Assembly: GCF_006539505.1 (NCBI RefSeq)
Contig: NZ_BJND01000016.1
Location: forward strand, 62,001-126,000
Direction of reading: 5' to 3'
Source: Streptomyces spinoverrucosus
GTDB taxonomy: Bacteria > Actinomycetota > Actinomycetes > Streptomycetales > Streptomycetaceae
DNA: 64,000 nt
Part shown: piece after piece, positions 53,771-62,267 of the stretch
Layout of the letters: each line of letters starts with the position of its first letter
How positions within the stretch are numbered: position 1 is the stretch's first letter
Position numbers and translations under genes: made by a program
Notes under the pieces: model-generated
What the model was told of the DNA's origin: nothing
What the model saw: only the letters and a program-made list of their open reading frames with translations
The model's database searches: none

Positions 53771-54724
53771 ATGAGCAGGTCGGAGGGACAGGAGAACGGG
53801 CGGACGTCCCCGGGCGCGGGTTCGCTGGCGCACCGGGTGCCGGATCTCGGGGCGCTGGAGCTGCTGCTGGCGGTGGCGCGGCTGGGCAGCCTCGGCGCGG
53901 CGGCCCGGGAGGTCGGCATCACCCAGCCGGCGGCGAGCAGCCGGATCCGTTCCATGGAACGGCAGTTGGGGGTGGCGCTGGTGGACCGCTCGCTGCGCGG
54001 CTCCCGGCTCACCGACGCCGGTGTGCTGGTGACGGACTGGGCGCGGCGGGTCGTGGAGGCGGCGGAGGCCTTCGACGCCGGGGCGCAGGCGCTGCGGGAC
54101 CGGCGGGACTCGCGGCTGCGGGTCGCGGCGAGCATGACCATCGCCGAGTATCTGCTGCCGGGCTGGCTGCTGGCGCTGCGCGCGGGGCGCCCCGACACGG
54201 CGGTGTCGCTGCTCGCGGGCAACTCGGCGGCCGTCGCCGAGCGGCTGCTGTCCGACGAGGCCGACCTGGGCTTCGTGGAGGGGCTGACGGTCCCGACGGG
54301 ACTGGACTCGGTGGTCGTTGCCCACGACCACCTCGTCGTCGTGACGGCACCCGGTCACCCCTGGGCCCGCCGACGCCGCCCGCTGCCGGCGGCCGAACTG
54401 GCGGCGACCCCGCTGGTGCTGCGCGAGAAGGGCTCGGGCACCCGCCAGGTCCTGGACGCGGCCCTCGGCGGCCTGGCCCGCCCCCTGATCGAGCTGTCCT
54501 CGACAACGGCCGTGAAGGCATCGGCGGTCGGGGGAGCGGGACCGGCGGTACTCAGCGAACTGGCGGTCGGCGAGGAACTGGCCACCCGCCGCCTGGTGAG
54601 CGTCCCCGTGGACGGCGTACGCCTACGACGCGACCTACGCGCGGTATGGCGCACGGGCCACCGCCCGGCGGGCCCGGCACGGGAGTTGCTAGGGCTGACC
54701 CGCAAATCACCCAAGGGAAGATGA
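53771..54724 (+). CDS. LysR-family regulator
   Basis: A 317-residue LysR-type regulator. The helix-turn-helix is [22 protein letters not shown], and the effector domain resembles the sulfite/CO2-metabolite-sensing branch ([33 protein letters not shown]). The ATG at 53771 has AAGGTGGAG 5 bases upstream. It is divergent from the TDT transporter and likely controls it. Repeat copy B lies just downstream. Confidence 0.92.
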   Translation: MSRSEGQENGRTSPGAGSLAHRVPDLGALELLLAVARLGSLGAAAREVGITQPAASSRIRSMERQLGVALVDRSLRGSRLTDAGVLVTDWARRVVEAAEAFDAGAQALRDRRDSRLRVAASMTIAEYLLPGWLLALRAGRPDTAVSLLAGNSAAVAERLLSDEADLGFVEGLTVPTGLDSVVVAHDHLVVVTAPGHPWARRRRPLPAAELAATPLVLREKGSGTRQVLDAALGGLARPLIELSSTTAVKASAVGGAGPAVLSELAVGEELATRRLVSVPVDGVRLRRDLRAVWRTGHRPAGPARELLGLTRKSPKGR

Positions 54725-54725
54725 A

Positions 54726-54763
54726 CGCCCTTAAGGGGCGCGGGGAACTGCGCGACCAGCCAC
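54726..54763 (+). repeat. Intergenic repeat element, copy B
   Basis: A palindrome cgcccttaaggggcg (54726-54740) is followed by cggggaactgcgcgaccag and ends in ccac at 54763. The ends match copy A at 39863-39925, which carries an extra middle segment. The element begins 2 bases after the LysR stop and may act as its transcription end. Confidence 0.8.
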
Positions 54764-54818
54764 ATAAAAGCCGCACCCGCCGTCCGGCACAAGCGATCGA
54801 GCTATGAGGCGCACCCAA

Positions 54819-55502
54819 CTACCCGGCCGCCTCCACCAACGCCCGCATCACCCGCACATCCTCCCCCATCTCCGGATGCCACTGCACCCCCAACACCCAA
54901 TGCTCCCCGGGCAGTTCAACAGCCTCCACGGTCCCATCCACCGCATACGCCGAAGCCACCAGCCCCGCACCGAGGCGATCCACGGACTGATGGTGATACG
55001 TCGGAACAGAGGTCTCCTCCGGCACAACACCGGCGTACAACGTCCCCGGCACCGGCTTGACGGCATGACGCCCGAAGACCCCGACCACCTCCGCATGCCC
55101 GTCGAGATGCTGTACGAGCGTCCCGCCCAGGGCGACGTTCAGCAACTGCATCCCCCGGCAGATACCCAGCAACGGCACCCCCGCCCCCAACGCGGCCTCG
55201 ATCAGCGCAAGCTCCCAGGCGTCCCGCTCCCGCGCCGCCGGCCCCGTACGGGCGTCGCGCGCGGCGCCGTAGCGAGCCGGATCGACGTCGGGCCCGCCCG
55301 CGATCACCAGCCCGTCCAGCCGGGCCACGGCCGCCGCCGCCCGCTCGGGCGCATCCGGCGGCAGCATGGCCGCCAAGCCGCCGGCCCGCTGCACCAGCCG
55401 CGGATACCCGGCCGGCAGCAGAGCCGCGTCCAGCTCCCACACGCCCCAGCGCGCCCCGGCCTCCAGATACGTACTGACGCCGATCAATGGCCTGTCCGTC
55501 AT
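54819..55502 (-). CDS. Class I glutamine amidotransferase-like hydrolase (PuuD type)
   Basis: A 227-residue peptidase C26 enzyme. The nucleophile motif GICRGMQLLN, the histidine/glutamate pair in VLGVQWHPE and LVIAGGPDVDP are complete. It should hydrolyse gamma-glutamyl bonds, consistent with the gamma-glutamyl amine synthetase gene glnA4 nearby. I chose ATG at 55502 with GGGAGGG upstream. It follows the GntR regulator gene by 49 bases in the same direction. In S. coelicolor this is the SCO1615-type gene, from memory. Confidence 0.9.
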   Translation of the reverse strand: MTDRPLIGVSTYLEAGARWGVWELDAALLPAGYPRLVQRAGGLAAMLPPDAPERAAAAVARLDGLVIAGGPDVDPARYGAARDARTGPAARERDAWELALIEAALGAGVPLLGICRGMQLLNVALGGTLVQHLDGHAEVVGVFGRHAVKPVPGTLYAGVVPEETSVPTYHHQSVDRLGAGLVASAYAVDGTVEAVELPGEHWVLGVQWHPEMGEDVRVMRALVEAAG

Positions 55503-55551
55503 GGGCCCTCCCATACCGCCAATGGATCGCAGGCGAACCTTTACCAGGTTC

Positions 55552-56286
55552 TCACGTCAGGAATCCCCGCAACAACGCCGCCGTCCCCGCGCAGTGCTCC
55601 CGCATGATCTCCCGCGCCCCGTCCGCGTCCCCGTCGAGCACCGCCTCCACCAGCGCCGTGTGCTGGCGCTGGGAGTGCTCCAGGTTGCGTACCAGCAGCG
55701 GGATGCAGTCCAGCAGGTCGTTCACCGTGGCCCGTACCGCCGCGTACTGCGCGGTCAGCGTCGGCGAGCCGCACAGCTCGGCGAGCGTGAGATGGAGCAG
55801 CGTGTCCAGGCGCCGGTAGTCGGCGAGGGGCGCGTCATGGGTGCGGGCCAGCGCGGCGCGCAGCCGCTCCGCCTGCTCGTCGGTGAGCCCGTGCGCCGCG
55901 CACAGCCCGGCCGCGCCCACCTCCAGCACCTCACGGAAGCGCAGCACGTCCTCGATGTCGACCCCGGCGACCCGGCGGCGCAGCTCGTCCTGGCCGCCGC
56001 CGTCGGTGCGGGGCAGCACGAACGTTCCGCCGTACCGCCCGCGCCGCGCCTGAACCAGCCCCTGGTCCTGGAGCACCTTCAGCACCTCGCGCAGCGTCAC
56101 CCGGCTGATCCCGAGCCGCTCCGCCAGCTCCCGTTCGGCGGGCAGCCGTTCACCGCCGGGCACCAGGCCGAGCCGCAGCACCTGGAGGATCTGCTCCAGC
56201 GCCTCCTCGAAGCCGTTGCCGGCGCGGACCGGCCGCAGTACCGGCGTCAGCGGGTCGCCCGCCTCGCCCACCGGATCCACCGACAT
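55552..56286 (-). CDS. GntR/FadR-family regulator of the amine locus
   Basis: A 244-residue regulator of the FadR subfamily. The winged helix (about 25-90) reads LPAERELAERLGISRVTLREVLKVLQ; the all-helical FCD effector domain follows (FREVLEVGAAGLCAA, REIMREHCAGTAALL). The ATG at 56286 has AGGGGGG about 10 bases upstream. It is divergent from glnA4 across 99 bases and upstream of the amidotransferase, the expected position for their common regulator. The effector is unknown. Confidence 0.92.
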   Translation of the reverse strand: MSVDPVGEAGDPLTPVLRPVRAGNGFEEALEQILQVLRLGLVPGGERLPAERELAERLGISRVTLREVLKVLQDQGLVQARRGRYGGTFVLPRTDGGGQDELRRRVAGVDIEDVLRFREVLEVGAAGLCAAHGLTDEQAERLRAALARTHDAPLADYRRLDTLLHLTLAELCGSPTLTAQYAAVRATVNDLLDCIPLLVRNLEHSQRQHTALVEAVLDGDADGAREIMREHCAGTAALLRGFLT

Positions 56287-56307
56287 ATGGCCGTGCCCCC
56301 CTTCCCA

Positions 56308-56326
56308 AGCAATGGTTCTCAGCAAT
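56308..56326. promoter_or_regulatory. Direct repeat AGCAAT-N7-AGCAAT in the gntR/glnA4 gap
   Basis: Two AGCAAT copies at 56308-56313 and 56321-56326, exactly 13 bases apart, surround ggttctc. The octamer ggttctca recurs at 55547-55554 in front of the amidotransferase gene. It could be an operator for the GntR-type regulator. Confidence 0.3.
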
Positions 56327-56385
56327 ACCTTATGACTCTCGGCCCGGCCGATACAGCGCGCAGAAGCCCGAAGGAGGCCCTTCCC

Positions 56386-57744
56386 GTGGCAGACCGCACA
56401 CCCCCGCTCAGCGTCGAGGAGCTGCACGCCCTCGTCGCGGGCGGTGAGATCGACACCGTCGTCCTGGCCTTCCCGGACATGCAGGGGCGGTTGCAGGGCA
56501 AGCGGTTCGCCGCGCGCTTCTTCCTCGACGAGGTGCTGGAGCACGGCACGGAGGGCTGCAACTACCTCCTCGCCGTCGACACCGAGATGAACACCGTCGA
56601 CGGCTACGAGATGTCCTCCTGGGACCGTGGTTACGGCGACTTCGCCATGCACCCCGACCTGAGCACCCTGCGCCGCGTCCCGTGGAACGAGGGCACGGCC
56701 ATGGTCGTCGCCGACCTCGCCTGGGCCGACGGCTCACCGGTCGTGGCCGCGCCCCGGCAGATCCTGCGCCGCCAGCTTCAGCGCCTCGCCGAGCTCGGCC
56801 TCACCGCGCAGGTCGGCACGGAGCTGGAGTTCATCGTCTTCAAGGACACCTACGAGCAGGCCTGGGACGCCGGCTACCGGGGCCTCACCCCGGCCAACCA
56901 GTACAACATCGACTACTCGGTCCTCGGCACCGGCCGCATCGAGCCCCTGCTGCGCCGCATCCGCAACGAGATGGCCGGCGCCGGCATGACCGTCGAGTCC
57001 GCCAAGGGCGAGTGCAACCCCGGCCAGCACGAGATCGCCTTCCGCTACGCCGAGGCCCTGGTCACCTGCGACCAGCACGCGATCTACAAGACCGGCGCCA
57101 AGGAAATCGCCGCCCAGGAGGGCATGTCGGTCACCTTCATGGCCAAGTACAACGAGCGCGAGGGCAACTCCTGCCACATCCATCTGTCGCTGGCCGACGA
57201 CACGGGGCGCAGCGTGATGCCCGGCGACGACGGCATGTCCGAGGTCATGCGGCACTTCCTCGCCGGGCAGCTCGCGGCACTGCGGGACTTCTCGCTGCTG
57301 TACGCGCCGCACATCAACTCGTACAAGCGCTTCCAGCCGGGGTCCTTCGCGCCGACCGCCGTCGCCTGGGGCCACGACAACCGCACCTGCGCGCTGCGGG
57401 TCGTCGGCCACGGCCGCTCCCTGCGGTTCGAGAACCGGGTGCCCGGCGGTGACGTCAACCCGCACCTCGCGGTGGCGGGGATGGTGGCGGCGGGCCTGTA
57501 CGGGATCGAGCAGAAGCTTCAGCTGCCCGAGCCGTGCCCCGGCAACGCCTACACCGCCGACTTCACGCACGTGCCCACCACGCTGCGCGAGGCCGCCGAA
57601 CTCTGGGAGAACAGCCCGATCGCCGAGGCCGCCTTCGGTGACGAGGTCGTCGCCCACTACCGCAACATGGCGCGCGTCGAGCTGGAGGCCTTCGACGCCG
57701 CGGTGACCGACTGGGAGCTGCGCCGCTCCTTCGAACGTATGTGA
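56386..57744 (+). CDS. glnA4: Glutamine synthetase-like gamma-glutamyl amine ligase
   Basis: A 452-residue glutamine synthetase-like protein. It keeps the catalytic GTELEFIVF, the ATP loop and VESAKGECNPGQHEI and the NSCHIHLSL block. The regulatory adenylylation tyrosine motif of true GlnA is not evident. The S. coelicolor homologue GlnA4 was reported to make gamma-glutamylethanolamide from glutamate, ethanolamine and ATP rather than glutamine. The start is GTG at 56386 with AAGGAGG 8 bases upstream. An aldehyde dehydrogenase and an SDR gene follow in one operon, consistent with stepwise oxidation of the product. Confidence 0.92.
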   Translation: MADRTPPLSVEELHALVAGGEIDTVVLAFPDMQGRLQGKRFAARFFLDEVLEHGTEGCNYLLAVDTEMNTVDGYEMSSWDRGYGDFAMHPDLSTLRRVPWNEGTAMVVADLAWADGSPVVAAPRQILRRQLQRLAELGLTAQVGTELEFIVFKDTYEQAWDAGYRGLTPANQYNIDYSVLGTGRIEPLLRRIRNEMAGAGMTVESAKGECNPGQHEIAFRYAEALVTCDQHAIYKTGAKEIAAQEGMSVTFMAKYNEREGNSCHIHLSLADDTGRSVMPGDDGMSEVMRHFLAGQLAALRDFSLLYAPHINSYKRFQPGSFAPTAVAWGHDNRTCALRVVGHGRSLRFENRVPGGDVNPHLAVAGMVAAGLYGIEQKLQLPEPCPGNAYTADFTHVPTTLREAAELWENSPIAEAAFGDEVVAHYRNMARVELEAFDAAVTDWELRRSFERM

Positions 57745-57752
57745 GGCCCTTC

Positions 57753-59126
57753 TTGTCGTACGAACTCCAGGTACTGAATCCGGCCACGGAGGAGGTCGTC
57801 GCGACCGTCCCCGGTGCGACGGTCGAGGATGTGGACGCGGCGGTCGTACGGGCCACTCGCGCGCAGGCCGGCTGGGCCGCCCTCGCCCCCGCCGACCGCG
57901 CCCGGCTGCTGCGCCGCTTCGCGGTCACCGTCGACGAACACCTCGAAGAGCTCGCGCAGTTGGAGGTCCGCGAGGCCGGGCACACGGTCGGCAACGCCCG
58001 CTGGGAGGCGGGCAACGTCCGCGACCTGCTCGACTACGCGGCCGGGGGAGTGGAGCGGCTGACCGGCCGCCAGATCCCGGTCCCCGGCGGCCTCGACGTC
58101 ACGATCCTCGAACCGCTCGGCGTGGTCGGCGTCATCGCGCCCTGGAACTTCCCGATGCCGATCGCGGCGTGGGGCATGGCCCCGGCGCTCGCGGCGGGCA
58201 ACGCGGTGATCCTCAAGCCCGCCGAGACGACCCCGCTGACGGCACTCCGCCTCGCCGAACTCGCCCTGGAGGCAGGGCTTCCCGAAGGCCTGTTCCAGGT
58301 GCTCCCCGGCCACGGTCCCGTCGCGGGCAACGCGCTCGTCGAGCACCCGGGCGTCGCGAAGATCGTCTTCACCGGGTCAACGGCCGTGGGCAAACGGGTG
58401 TTGGCGAAAGGCTCGGAGCTCCTCAAGCGCGTCACCCTCGAACTCGGCGGCAAGAGCCCCAACATCGTCTTCGCCGACGCCGACCTCGAAGCCGCCGCGG
58501 CCGCCGCACCCATGTCCTTCCTCGACAACTCGGGCCAGGACTGCTGCGCCCGCACCCGCATCCTCGTCCAGCGGACGGCGTACGACCGCTTCCTGGAGCT
58601 GCTGAGCCCGGCGATCGAGGCGGTGCGCGTCGGCGACCCGTCGGACGAGACCACCGACATGGGCCCGCTGATCTCCAAGTCCCAGCTGGACAGGGTCCGT
58701 TCGTACGTCGACCAGGACGCCCCCGGCATCCGCGGCAAGGCCCCCGAGGGCCCCGGCTTCTGGTTCCCGCCCACCGTCCTCACCGGTGTCAGCCCGGTGG
58801 CGCGCGTGGCCGTCGAGGAGGTCTTCGGCCCCGTCGCCGTCGTCCTGCCCTTCGACGACGAGGCCGACGCGATCCGCCTCGCCAACGCCACCGACTACGG
58901 CCTCTCCGGCTCCATCTGGACCCGGGACGTCGGCCGCGCGCTGCGCGTCTCGCAGGCCGTCCGGGCGGGCAACCTGTCCGTCAACTCCCACTCCAGCGTG
59001 CGCTACTGGACCCCGTTCGGCGGCTTCAAGCAGTCCGGCATCGGCCGTGAGCTGGGCCCGGACGCGCTCGCCGCGTTCACCGAGACCAAGAACGTCTTCA
59101 TCAGCACGGAAGGCCCCGCACAGTGA
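57753..59126 (+). CDS. Aldehyde dehydrogenase
   Basis: A 457-residue NAD(P)-dependent aldehyde dehydrogenase. The glutamate base is in LELGGKSPNIVF and the catalytic cysteine in NSGQDCCARTRI; GVIAPWNFPMPIAAW marks the Rossmann domain. In this setting it probably oxidises gamma-glutamyl-aminoaldehyde. I chose TTG at 57753 because GTGAGG lies about 7 bases upstream. A GTG at 57741 overlapping the glnA4 stop would add four residues but lacks a ribosome binding site. The next gene overlaps by GTGA. Confidence 0.92.
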   Translation: MSYELQVLNPATEEVVATVPGATVEDVDAAVVRATRAQAGWAALAPADRARLLRRFAVTVDEHLEELAQLEVREAGHTVGNARWEAGNVRDLLDYAAGGVERLTGRQIPVPGGLDVTILEPLGVVGVIAPWNFPMPIAAWGMAPALAAGNAVILKPAETTPLTALRLAELALEAGLPEGLFQVLPGHGPVAGNALVEHPGVAKIVFTGSTAVGKRVLAKGSELLKRVTLELGGKSPNIVFADADLEAAAAAAPMSFLDNSGQDCCARTRILVQRTAYDRFLELLSPAIEAVRVGDPSDETTDMGPLISKSQLDRVRSYVDQDAPGIRGKAPEGPGFWFPPTVLTGVSPVARVAVEEVFGPVAVVLPFDDEADAIRLANATDYGLSGSIWTRDVGRALRVSQAVRAGNLSVNSHSSVRYWTPFGGFKQSGIGRELGPDALAAFTETKNVFISTEGPAQ

Positions 59127-59938
59127 CCGAAGCAAGCGCCCAGGAATCCGTGGCAGCCGCCCAGGAATCCGTCTGCCGCCGCCTGGTCGGCCGTACCGCC
59201 GTCGTCACCGGAGCCGGCAGCGGCATCGGCCTCGCCTCCGCCCGCCGGCTCGCCTCCGAGGGTGCGCACGTCGTCTGCGGTGACGTCGACGAGGCGCGCG
59301 GCAAGGCGGCCGCCGAGGAGGTCGGCGGGATCTTCGTGAACGTCGACGTCACCGACCCGGAGCAGGTCGAGGCGCTGTTCCGGACGGCGTACGAGACGTA
59401 CGGCAGCGTGGACATCGCCTTCAACAACGCCGGGATCTCCCCGCCCGACGACGACTCCATCCTGGAGACCGGCCTGGAGGCCTGGAAGCGCGTCCAGGAG
59501 GTCAACCTCACCTCCGTCTACCTGTGCTGCAAGGCCGCGATCCCCTACATGCGCCGCCAGGGCAAGGGCTCGATCATCAACACGGCGTCCTTCGTGGCCC
59601 GGATGGGCGCGGCCACCTCACAGATCTCGTACACCGCGTCCAAGGGCGGCGTCCTCGCCATGTCCCGTGAACTCGGCGTGCAGTTCGCCCGCGAGGGCAT
59701 CCGCGTCAACGCCCTATGCCCCGGCCCGGTCAACACCCCGCTCCTGCAGGAGCTGTTCGCCAAGGACCCCGAGCGCGCCGCACGCCGTCTCGTCCACATC
59801 CCGCTCGGCCGGTTCGCCGAGGCGGAGGAGATCGCCGCCGCCGTCGCGTTCCTGGCCAGTGACGACTCCTCCTTCGTCAACGCCACCGACTTCCTGGTGG
59901 ACGGGGGCATCTCAGGGGCGTACGTCACGCCGCTGTAG
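59123..59938 (+). CDS. Short-chain dehydrogenase/reductase
   Basis: A 271-residue classical SDR. The cofactor loop is VTGAGSGIGLA, the active site has NTASF with the serine, and YTASK with tyrosine and lysine. It starts with a short N-terminal AQESV duplication. The start is GTG at 59123 overlapping the aldehyde dehydrogenase stop, so it belongs to the amine operon. The substrate is probably a product of that pathway, but the family is broad. Confidence 0.92.
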   Translation: MTEASAQESVAAAQESVCRRLVGRTAVVTGAGSGIGLASARRLASEGAHVVCGDVDEARGKAAAEEVGGIFVNVDVTDPEQVEALFRTAYETYGSVDIAFNNAGISPPDDDSILETGLEAWKRVQEVNLTSVYLCCKAAIPYMRRQGKGSIINTASFVARMGAATSQISYTASKGGVLAMSRELGVQFAREGIRVNALCPGPVNTPLLQELFAKDPERAARRLVHIPLGRFAEAEEIAAAVAFLASDDSSFVNATDFLVDGGISGAYVTPL

Positions 59939-59967
59939 AACCCTGTAGGACGCTGGAGAACTCGGCC

Positions 59968-59973
59968 TACAGT
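59968..59973 (+). promoter_or_regulatory. -10 hexamer for a leaderless mRNA
   Basis: TACAGT ends 6 bases before the GTG at 59980, repeating the spacing seen at trmI, pup and pafA. gcgggg just before the GTG could instead serve as a ribosome binding site. Confidence 0.4.
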
Positions 59974-59979
59974 GCGGGG

Positions 59980-60879
59980 GTGAGTACGACACCCCCGCCC
60001 GGCTGGTACCGCGATCCCTCGGCCCCGCACGTCGAGCGCTGGTGGGACGGCACGGCCTGGACCGAGCACCGGCGCCCGCCCGAGCCCCCCGGCCCGCCGC
60101 CCCCGCCCGGCGGCGCTGCCGCATCGTCCCCGCGGGCGAGGCTCGTGGCCCTCACCGCCGCCGGGGCGCTCCTGGTGGCCGCGCTCGTCACGGGCGCGGT
60201 CGTCCTCACCACCGGCGACGGCAACGGCGGCGGCGCGCAGGCGAACACCGCCTCGCCGAGCCCCACGCCCACAGCGGCGCCCACCACCTCCCCGGAACCC
60301 TCGCCCGACGACCCGACCGTCGTCGTCGACGAACTCAACGGCATCACCCTGCCGTTGCTCGACGGCTGGGTCCGGCCGGTGAACGTCATCGTGGACAACG
60401 TCATGATGACCACCGACGGGACGTACAACTGCCCGGGGGGCGGAATCTGCCGGCACGGCCTCGTCATCTCCCGCACGGCCGCCGACACCGACGAGACGTC
60501 CCCCGAGGCGCTGGCCAAGGCGGACATCGCGGACGCGGCCGACGAGGCCTACGACCGTGACTTCGTCGGCCGGCGCCCCTACGGCGGCATCGAGTCGCAC
60601 CAGGTCGTCGAGTCCGGGCCGGTCGCGGTGGCGGGCCGCGCCGGGTACTTCGTGCGCTGGCGGGTCAACACCGCCGAGGGGCCCGGCGGTTATGTGCAGT
60701 CCCTCGCCTTCCACTCCAGCGTGGGTACGGAGGCACCGGTCATCGTGCGCTATGTGTTCGACGCCGGTCCGGACGGGCCGCCGCTCGCCGACATGGACCG
60801 GATCACCGACGGCATCCGGCCGGTCGGCGACGCCGACACCGGCGGCGGGGTGGGCGCCAGTATCGGCCCGACCGGCTGA
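59980..60879 (+). CDS. DUF2510-domain membrane protein
   Basis: A 299-residue protein. The N-terminal DUF2510 module reads PPPGWYRDPSAPHVERWWDG, a Trp-rich cytoplasmic motif common in actinobacterial membrane proteins. A membrane helix (LVALTAAGALLVAALVTGAVVLT, about 51-73) and a Thr/Pro-rich spacer follow. The outer domain (about 105-299) has a conserved-looking core with LPLLDGWVRPVNVIVDN. The start is GTG at 59980 after a -10-like hexamer. It is convergent with the next gene, with only four bases between their stops. No function is known to me. Confidence 0.85.
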   Translation: MSTTPPPGWYRDPSAPHVERWWDGTAWTEHRRPPEPPGPPPPPGGAAASSPRARLVALTAAGALLVAALVTGAVVLTTGDGNGGGAQANTASPSPTPTAAPTTSPEPSPDDPTVVVDELNGITLPLLDGWVRPVNVIVDNVMMTTDGTYNCPGGGICRHGLVISRTAADTDETSPEALAKADIADAADEAYDRDFVGRRPYGGIESHQVVESGPVAVAGRAGYFVRWRVNTAEGPGGYVQSLAFHSSVGTEAPVIVRYVFDAGPDGPPLADMDRITDGIRPVGDADTGGGVGASIGPTG

Positions 60880-60883
60880 CGCC

Positions 60884-62086
60884 TCAGAGGAACGTACGGC
60901 CCTCGCCGCGATACGTCGGCACGGTCGCCGTCACCCGGTCGCCCTCGACCAGATGCAGCGCGTCGAACCGCTCGCACAGCTCACCCGCCTTGGCGTGCCG
61001 GAACCAGACCTTGTCGCCGATCAGCAGGTCGTCGGCCGGCGAGCCCAGCAGCGGCGTCTGCACCTCACCGGCGCCCTCCTGGGGGTCGTACCGCAGCCCT
61101 TCCGGCAGATACGGCTCGGGCAGCCGGTCCGTCCCGGCCGCGCCGGACGCCGGATAGCCGCCGCCGAGCACGGTCACCACCCCCACGCCGGGCCTGCGTA
61201 CCACCGGCAGGGCGAAGAGTGCCGCCGGACGGCCCCTGAACGACGTGTAGTTGTCGAACAGCCGCGGCACATACAGCCCCGACCCGGCGCCGATCTCCGT
61301 GACCGCGTCCTCGGCGGCGGTGTGCTGCACACTGCCCGTACCGCCGCCGTTGACGAACCGAAGCCCCGGCGCCACGGCCCGCACCGCACGCACCACGGCC
61401 GCGCGCCGCTCCGCCAGCTCCCGCCGGGCGGCCGCCTGCATCAGCCGCACCGCCCGCGAGCGCATCGGACGCCCCGCGATCGCGTCCCCGACACCGGCGA
61501 TGTGCCCCTCGTACGCCATGATCCCCACGACCTCGAACCCCGGCCGCCGGACCACCGCCCGGGCCATGTCGGCGACGTCGGCGGGGGAGTGCAGCGGCGA
61601 ACGGCGGGCCCCGACGCGCATCCGCCCGCCGAGCAGCTTCAGGGACGTGTCCAACTCCAGGCAGACCCGTACCACTTCACGGCCGCCGTCCCGCGCCTCG
61701 TCGATGAAGACCAGCTGGGCGGGGTCGTCGACCATCACCGTGACGGCGGCGGCGAGCTTGGGATCCGAGGTGAGTTCGGCGAAACCGGCGCGGTCGGCCG
61801 ACGGATAGGCGAGGAGGACGTCCTCAAAACCGGAGCGGGCCAGCCACAGGGACTCGGCGAGCGTGAACGACATGATCCCCGCGAAGCCGTCCCTGGCCAG
61901 GACGCGTTCGAGCAGGGCACGGCAGCGTACGGACTTGCTGGCGACGCGGATCGGCTTCCCGGCCGCGCGGCGGACCATGTCGTCCGCGTTGGCGTCGAAG
62001 GCGTCCAGGTCCACAATCGCCAGTGGGGCGTCGAGATGGGCGGTGGCCCGGTCGTAACGGGCCCGGTCGGCGGCGCGCGCAGTCAT
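60884..62086 (-). CDS. Amino acid deaminase/D-threonine aldolase-like PLP enzyme
   Basis: A 400-residue fold-type III PLP enzyme. The lysine that would bind PLP lies in IRVASKSVRCRAL near the N-terminus, after LAIVDLDAFDANA. The C-terminal D-serine dehydratase-like domain contains LIGDKVWFRHAKAGELCERF, where His and Cys could ligate a metal. A likely role is turnover of a D-amino or beta-hydroxy amino acid, but the substrate cannot be read. The ATG at 62086 has a weak ribosome binding site. Confidence 0.85.
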   Translation of the reverse strand: MTARAADRARYDRATAHLDAPLAIVDLDAFDANADDMVRRAAGKPIRVASKSVRCRALLERVLARDGFAGIMSFTLAESLWLARSGFEDVLLAYPSADRAGFAELTSDPKLAAAVTVMVDDPAQLVFIDEARDGGREVVRVCLELDTSLKLLGGRMRVGARRSPLHSPADVADMARAVVRRPGFEVVGIMAYEGHIAGVGDAIAGRPMRSRAVRLMQAAARRELAERRAAVVRAVRAVAPGLRFVNGGGTGSVQHTAAEDAVTEIGAGSGLYVPRLFDNYTSFRGRPAALFALPVVRRPGVGVVTVLGGGYPASGAAGTDRLPEPYLPEGLRYDPQEGAGEVQTPLLGSPADDLLIGDKVWFRHAKAGELCERFDALHLVEGDRVTATVPTYRGEGRTFL

Positions 62087-62267
62087 GAACGAAGCCTGCC
62101 AGACAGGATTACCGCAGGGTAGGGGGATGTTCCGGGCAGATGCCCCGGGCTCGTGGGACCGGTTCCCGCATCGGCGGGAGCAACCCGTAGAGTGACGCGC
62201 ACGCACGGAGGTAACGAGGCGCCCGCGTACGAGGAGACGGGCACGGGCGCGAGGAAACGGGGGGTGC

